Source of the DNA: Cercis canadensis
Lineage: Eukaryota; Streptophyta; Magnoliopsida; Fabales; Fabaceae
Assembly: GCA_003255065.1 (NCBI GenBank)
Contig: QAOA01004005.1
Span: forward strand, 216,789-280,788
Length of the DNA: 64,000 bases
Reading direction: 5' to 3'
Below are positions 60,890 through 64,000 of the stretch, piece after piece (position 1 is the first letter of the stretch; each line of letters starts with the position of its first letter). The notes below the pieces were generated by a model. That model searched no databases. It was not told the DNA's origin and saw only the letters and a program-made list of their open reading frames with translations. Position numbers and translations under genes: made by a program.

Positions 60890-62840
60890 CATTGAATCTG
60901 GCCCGGGACCCTGTTCCGGTTCGTCCTTATATTTAACTCGGATATTTTTCTTGGGTTTTACTGTATTTGGGAAGGGGTTGTTTCTTAGAGGGACAATGTA
61001 TCTGGCCCGGGACCCTGTTTCGAGTTGTCCATATCTCTGACTCGGATAATTTTCTTGGGTTTCACTGTATCTTGGAAGGTACTGTTTCCTAGTGGGTCAT
61101 TGAATCTGGGCTGGGACCCTGTTTCGGTTCGTCCTTGTATCTGACTCAGATATTTTTCTTTGGTTTCACTGTATCTCATCTGGGACCCGGTTTCAGTTCG
61201 TCCATATATCTAACTCGGATATTTTTCTTGGGGTTCACTATATTTGGGAAGGGGTTTTTTCTTAAAAGGTCAATGTATCTAGCCCGGCAACCTGTTTCGA
61301 GTCGTCCCCGTATTTGACTCCAATGATTTTCTTGGGTTTCACTGTATCTGGGAAGGTACTGTTTCCTGGTGGGTCATTGAATCTGGCCCGGGACCCTGTT
61401 TCGATTCTTCCATCAATCTGACTTTGATATTTTTTTTTTGACTTCACTGTATCTGACCTGGAACCCAGTTTCGTTTCGTCCTTGTATCTGACTCGGATAT
61501 TTTTCTTTCATTTCACTGTATCTGACCTGGGACCCTCTTTCGTTTCGTCCTTATATTTAACTGGGATATTTTTCTTGGATTTCACTGTATTTGGGAAGGG
61601 GATGTTTCCTAGAGGGTCAATGTATCTGGCCCGGGACCCTGTTTCGAGTTGTCCCTATATCTGACTTGGATAATTTTCTTGGGTTTCACTGTATCTGGAA
61701 AGGTACTGTTTCCTGGTGGGTCATTGAATCTGTCCCGGGACCCTGTTTCGGTTCGTCCCTCTATCTGACTCAGATATTTTTTTTGGTTTCACTGTATCTG
61801 ACCTGGGACCCAGTTTCGTTTCGTCCTTGTATCTGACTCGGATATTTTTCTTTGGTTTCACTGTATCTGATCTGGGACCCTGTTTCGATTTGTCCCTATA
61901 TCTAACTCGGATATTTTTCTTGGGGTTCACTATATTTGGGAAGGGGTTTTTTCCTAGACGGTCAATGTATCTAGCCCGGCACCCTGTTTCGAGTCGTCCC
62001 TGTATTTGACTCGGATAATTTTCTTGGGTTTCACTGTATCTGGGAAGGTACTGTTTCTTGGTGGGTCATTGAATCTGGCCCGGGACCCTGTTCCGGTTCG
62101 TCCTTATATTTAACTCGGATATTTTTATTAGGTTTTACTGTATTGGGGAAGGGGTTGTTTCTTAGAGGGACAATTTATCTGGCCCGGGACCCTGTTTCGA
62201 GTTGTCCATGTCTCTGACTCGGATAATTTTCTTGGGTTTCACTGTATCTGGGAAGGTACTGTTTCCTAGTGGGTCATTGAATCTGGGCTGGGACCCTGTT
62301 TCGGTTCGTCCTTGTATCTGACTCGGATATTTTTCTTTGGTTTCACTGTATCTGATCTGGGACCCGGTTTCGGTTCGTCCATAAATTTAACTGGGATATT
62401 TTTCTTGGGGTTCACTATATTTGGGAAGGGGTTTTTTCTTAAAAGGTCAATGTATCTAGCCCGGCAACCTGTTTCGAGTCGTCCCCGTATTTGACTCCAA
62501 TGATTTTCTTGGGTTTCACTGTATCTGGGAAGGTACTGTTTCCTGGTGGGTCATTGAATCTGGCCCGGGACCCTGTTTCGATTCTTCCATCAATCTGACT
62601 TTGATATTTTTTTTTTGACTTCACTGTATCTGACCTGGAACCCAGTTTTGTTTCGTCCTTGTATCTAACTCGGATATTTTTCTTTCATTTCACTGTATCT
62701 GACCTGGGACCCTGTTCCGGTTCGTCCTTATATTTAACTCGGATATTTTTCTGGGGTTTTACTGTATTTGGGAAGGGGTTGTTTCTTAGAGGGACAATGT
62801 ATCTGGCCCGGGACCCTGTTTCGAGTTGTCCTTGTCTCTG
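60890..62840. repeat. 1,177-bp higher-order repeat, nearly two copies
   Basis: A rare CCCTGTTCCGGTTCG variant at about 60,911 recurs at about 62,088, and the segments at 61,135-61,447 and 62,312-62,624 are nearly identical, all at an offset of 1,177. One period has eight 104-bp and five 69-bp units (832 + 345 = 1,177). Confidence 0.88.
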
Positions 62841-64000
62841 ACTCGAATAATTTTCTTGGGTTTCACTGTATCTTGGAAGGTACTTTTTCCTTGTGGGTCA
62901 TTGAATATGGCCCGGGACCCTGTTTCGGTTCGTCCTTCTATCTGACTCGGATATTTTTGTTTGGTTTCACTGTATCTGACTTGGGACCCAGTTTCGGTTC
63001 GTCCTTATATCTAGCTCGGATATTTTTCTTGGGTTTCACTGTATTTGGGAAGGGGATGTTTCCTATAGGGTCAATGTATCTGGCCCGGGACCCTGTTTCG
63101 AGTCGTCCCTATCTCTGACTCGGATAATTTTCTTGAGTTTCACTATATCTGGAAAGGTACTGTTTCTTGGTGGGTCATTGAATCTGGCTCGGGACCCTGT
63201 TTCGGTTCGTGCCTCTATCTGACTCAAAATATTTTTCTTGGGTTTCTCTGTAGTTGGGAAGGGACTGTTTCCCGTTGAGCCATTGTATCTGGCCTGTGAA
63301 CCTGTTTCGGGTCGTCCCTGTATCTGGCTCGGGTATTTTTTGTTTGGTTTCACTGTATCAGACCTGGGACCTTGTTTTGGTTCATCCTTGTATCTGACTC
63401 GGATATTTTTCTTTAGTTTCACTATATCTGACCTAGGACCCTGTTTCGGTTCGTCCCTGTATCTTACTTGGATATGTTTCTTGGATTTCACTGTATTTGG
63501 GAAGGGACTGTTTCCTGTTGGGTCATTGTATCCGGCTCGTGACCCTGTTTTGATTCGTTCTTTTATCTCACTCGTATTTTTTTCTTGGGTTTCTCTGCAG
63601 ATGGGAAAGGACTTTTTCCCGGTGGGTCATTGAATCTGGCCTGTGACCCTGTTTCGGCTCATCTCTGTCTCTGGCACGGATATTTTTCTTTGGTTGCACT
63701 GTATCTGACCTAGGACTCTGTTTCGGCTCGTCCTTGTATATGACTTGGATATTTTTCTTTGGTTTCACTGTATCTGACCTGGGACAATATTTCGGTTCGT
63801 CCCTATATCTAACTCGGATAATTTTCTTAGGTTTCAATGTATTTGGGAAGCGGTTTTTTCCTAGAAGGTCAATGTATCAAGCCCGGGACCCTGTTTCGAG
63901 TCGTCCCTGTATCTGACTCGGATAATTTTCTTAGGTTTCACTGTATCTGACAAGGTACTGTTTCCAGTTGGGTCATTGAATCTGGCCCGGGACCCTGTTT

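Larger units (their letters stand above)
44465..64000. repeat. Satellite block B2: mixed 69- and 104-bp units, continues past right edge
   Basis: About 19.5 kb of the same array, with 69-bp units dominated by TATCTGACTCGGATATTTTT plus TATCTGACCTGGGACCCTG, and 104-bp units that add TTGGGAAGGGGATGTTTCC. Long open frames on both strands come from the 23-codon period of the 69-bp unit and break at 104-bp units. I call no genes here. I estimate over 200 units in blocks B1 and B2 together (not counted exactly). Confidence 0.93.

Noticed and set aside
45585-63491. Many 60-165-residue open frames as genes for a repeat protein
   Set aside because: They follow from the 69-bp period, occur on both strands, shift at every 104-bp unit, and show no conserved start, signal or domain.
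34365-64000. CRISPR array (regular repeats)
   Set aside because: The repeats are contiguous modules with no unique spacers, in a plant nuclear context with introns and retrotransposons.

Overview
This window is plant nuclear DNA, almost certainly from an angiosperm and probably a eudicot. It contains an intron-split ribosomal protein gene with plant promoter motifs, Athila-type Ty3/gypsy elements primed by tRNA-Asp, Ty1/copia fragments, a LINE remnant, CACTA-like termini and a very large tandem satellite. The species cannot be named from the sequence. Only one gene looks intact: the 60S ribosomal protein L18 gene (eL18/RPL18), plus strand, five exons, 13,562-15,895. A second host-gene trace is a 35-codon first exon resembling the start of a DEK C-terminal domain protein (7,307-7,411, minus), cut off by retrotransposon insertion.

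Layout. 1-6,534: 5' half of an Athila element on the minus strand (LTR, tRNA-Asp primer site, leader, broken gag-protease region running off the left edge). 6,535-7,290: 3' end of a Ty1/copia element on the plus strand. 7,307-13,400: DEK-like exon, AT-rich spacer, CACTA-like terminal debris, a LINE RNase H tail and a broken Athila envelope-position ORF. 13,418-16,090: RPL18. 16,100-22,380: AT-rich spacer with minor repeats. 22,384-25,948: rearranged copia element with a long terminal repeat (LTR) at each end in opposite orientations; one LTR appears to carry a 109-bp intron that the other lacks. 25,949-29,518: AT-rich region with a recurring quasi-palindrome, into which an Athila solo LTR has inserted with a perfect CACAT target duplication. 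29,519-34,364: minus-strand Tat/Ogre-like 3' LTR (3.27 kb), polypurine tract and a 3'-untranslated region with 67-bp tandem repeats. 34,365 to the right edge: satellite, broken by Athila gag and LTR pieces.

The satellite is the most striking content: about 26 kb of repeat in the window, extending past the edge. Its basic module is about 35 bp. Three modules (34+35+35) make a 104-bp unit and two of them (34+35) make a 69-bp unit. The left block is almost pure 104-bp units cycling through four variants. The right block mixes 104- and 69-bp units into higher-order repeats of 484, 761 and 1,177 bp, each an exact sum of the two unit lengths. A segment holding an Athila LTR and its satellite flank was later duplicated at an offset of 3,818 bp. 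Many open frames run through the satellite on both strands because 69 is divisible by three; I do not regard them as genes.

The genes do not form a pathway. The window reads as one conserved housekeeping gene beside a retrotransposon- and satellite-rich block, as at the edge of pericentromeric heterochromatin (inference).
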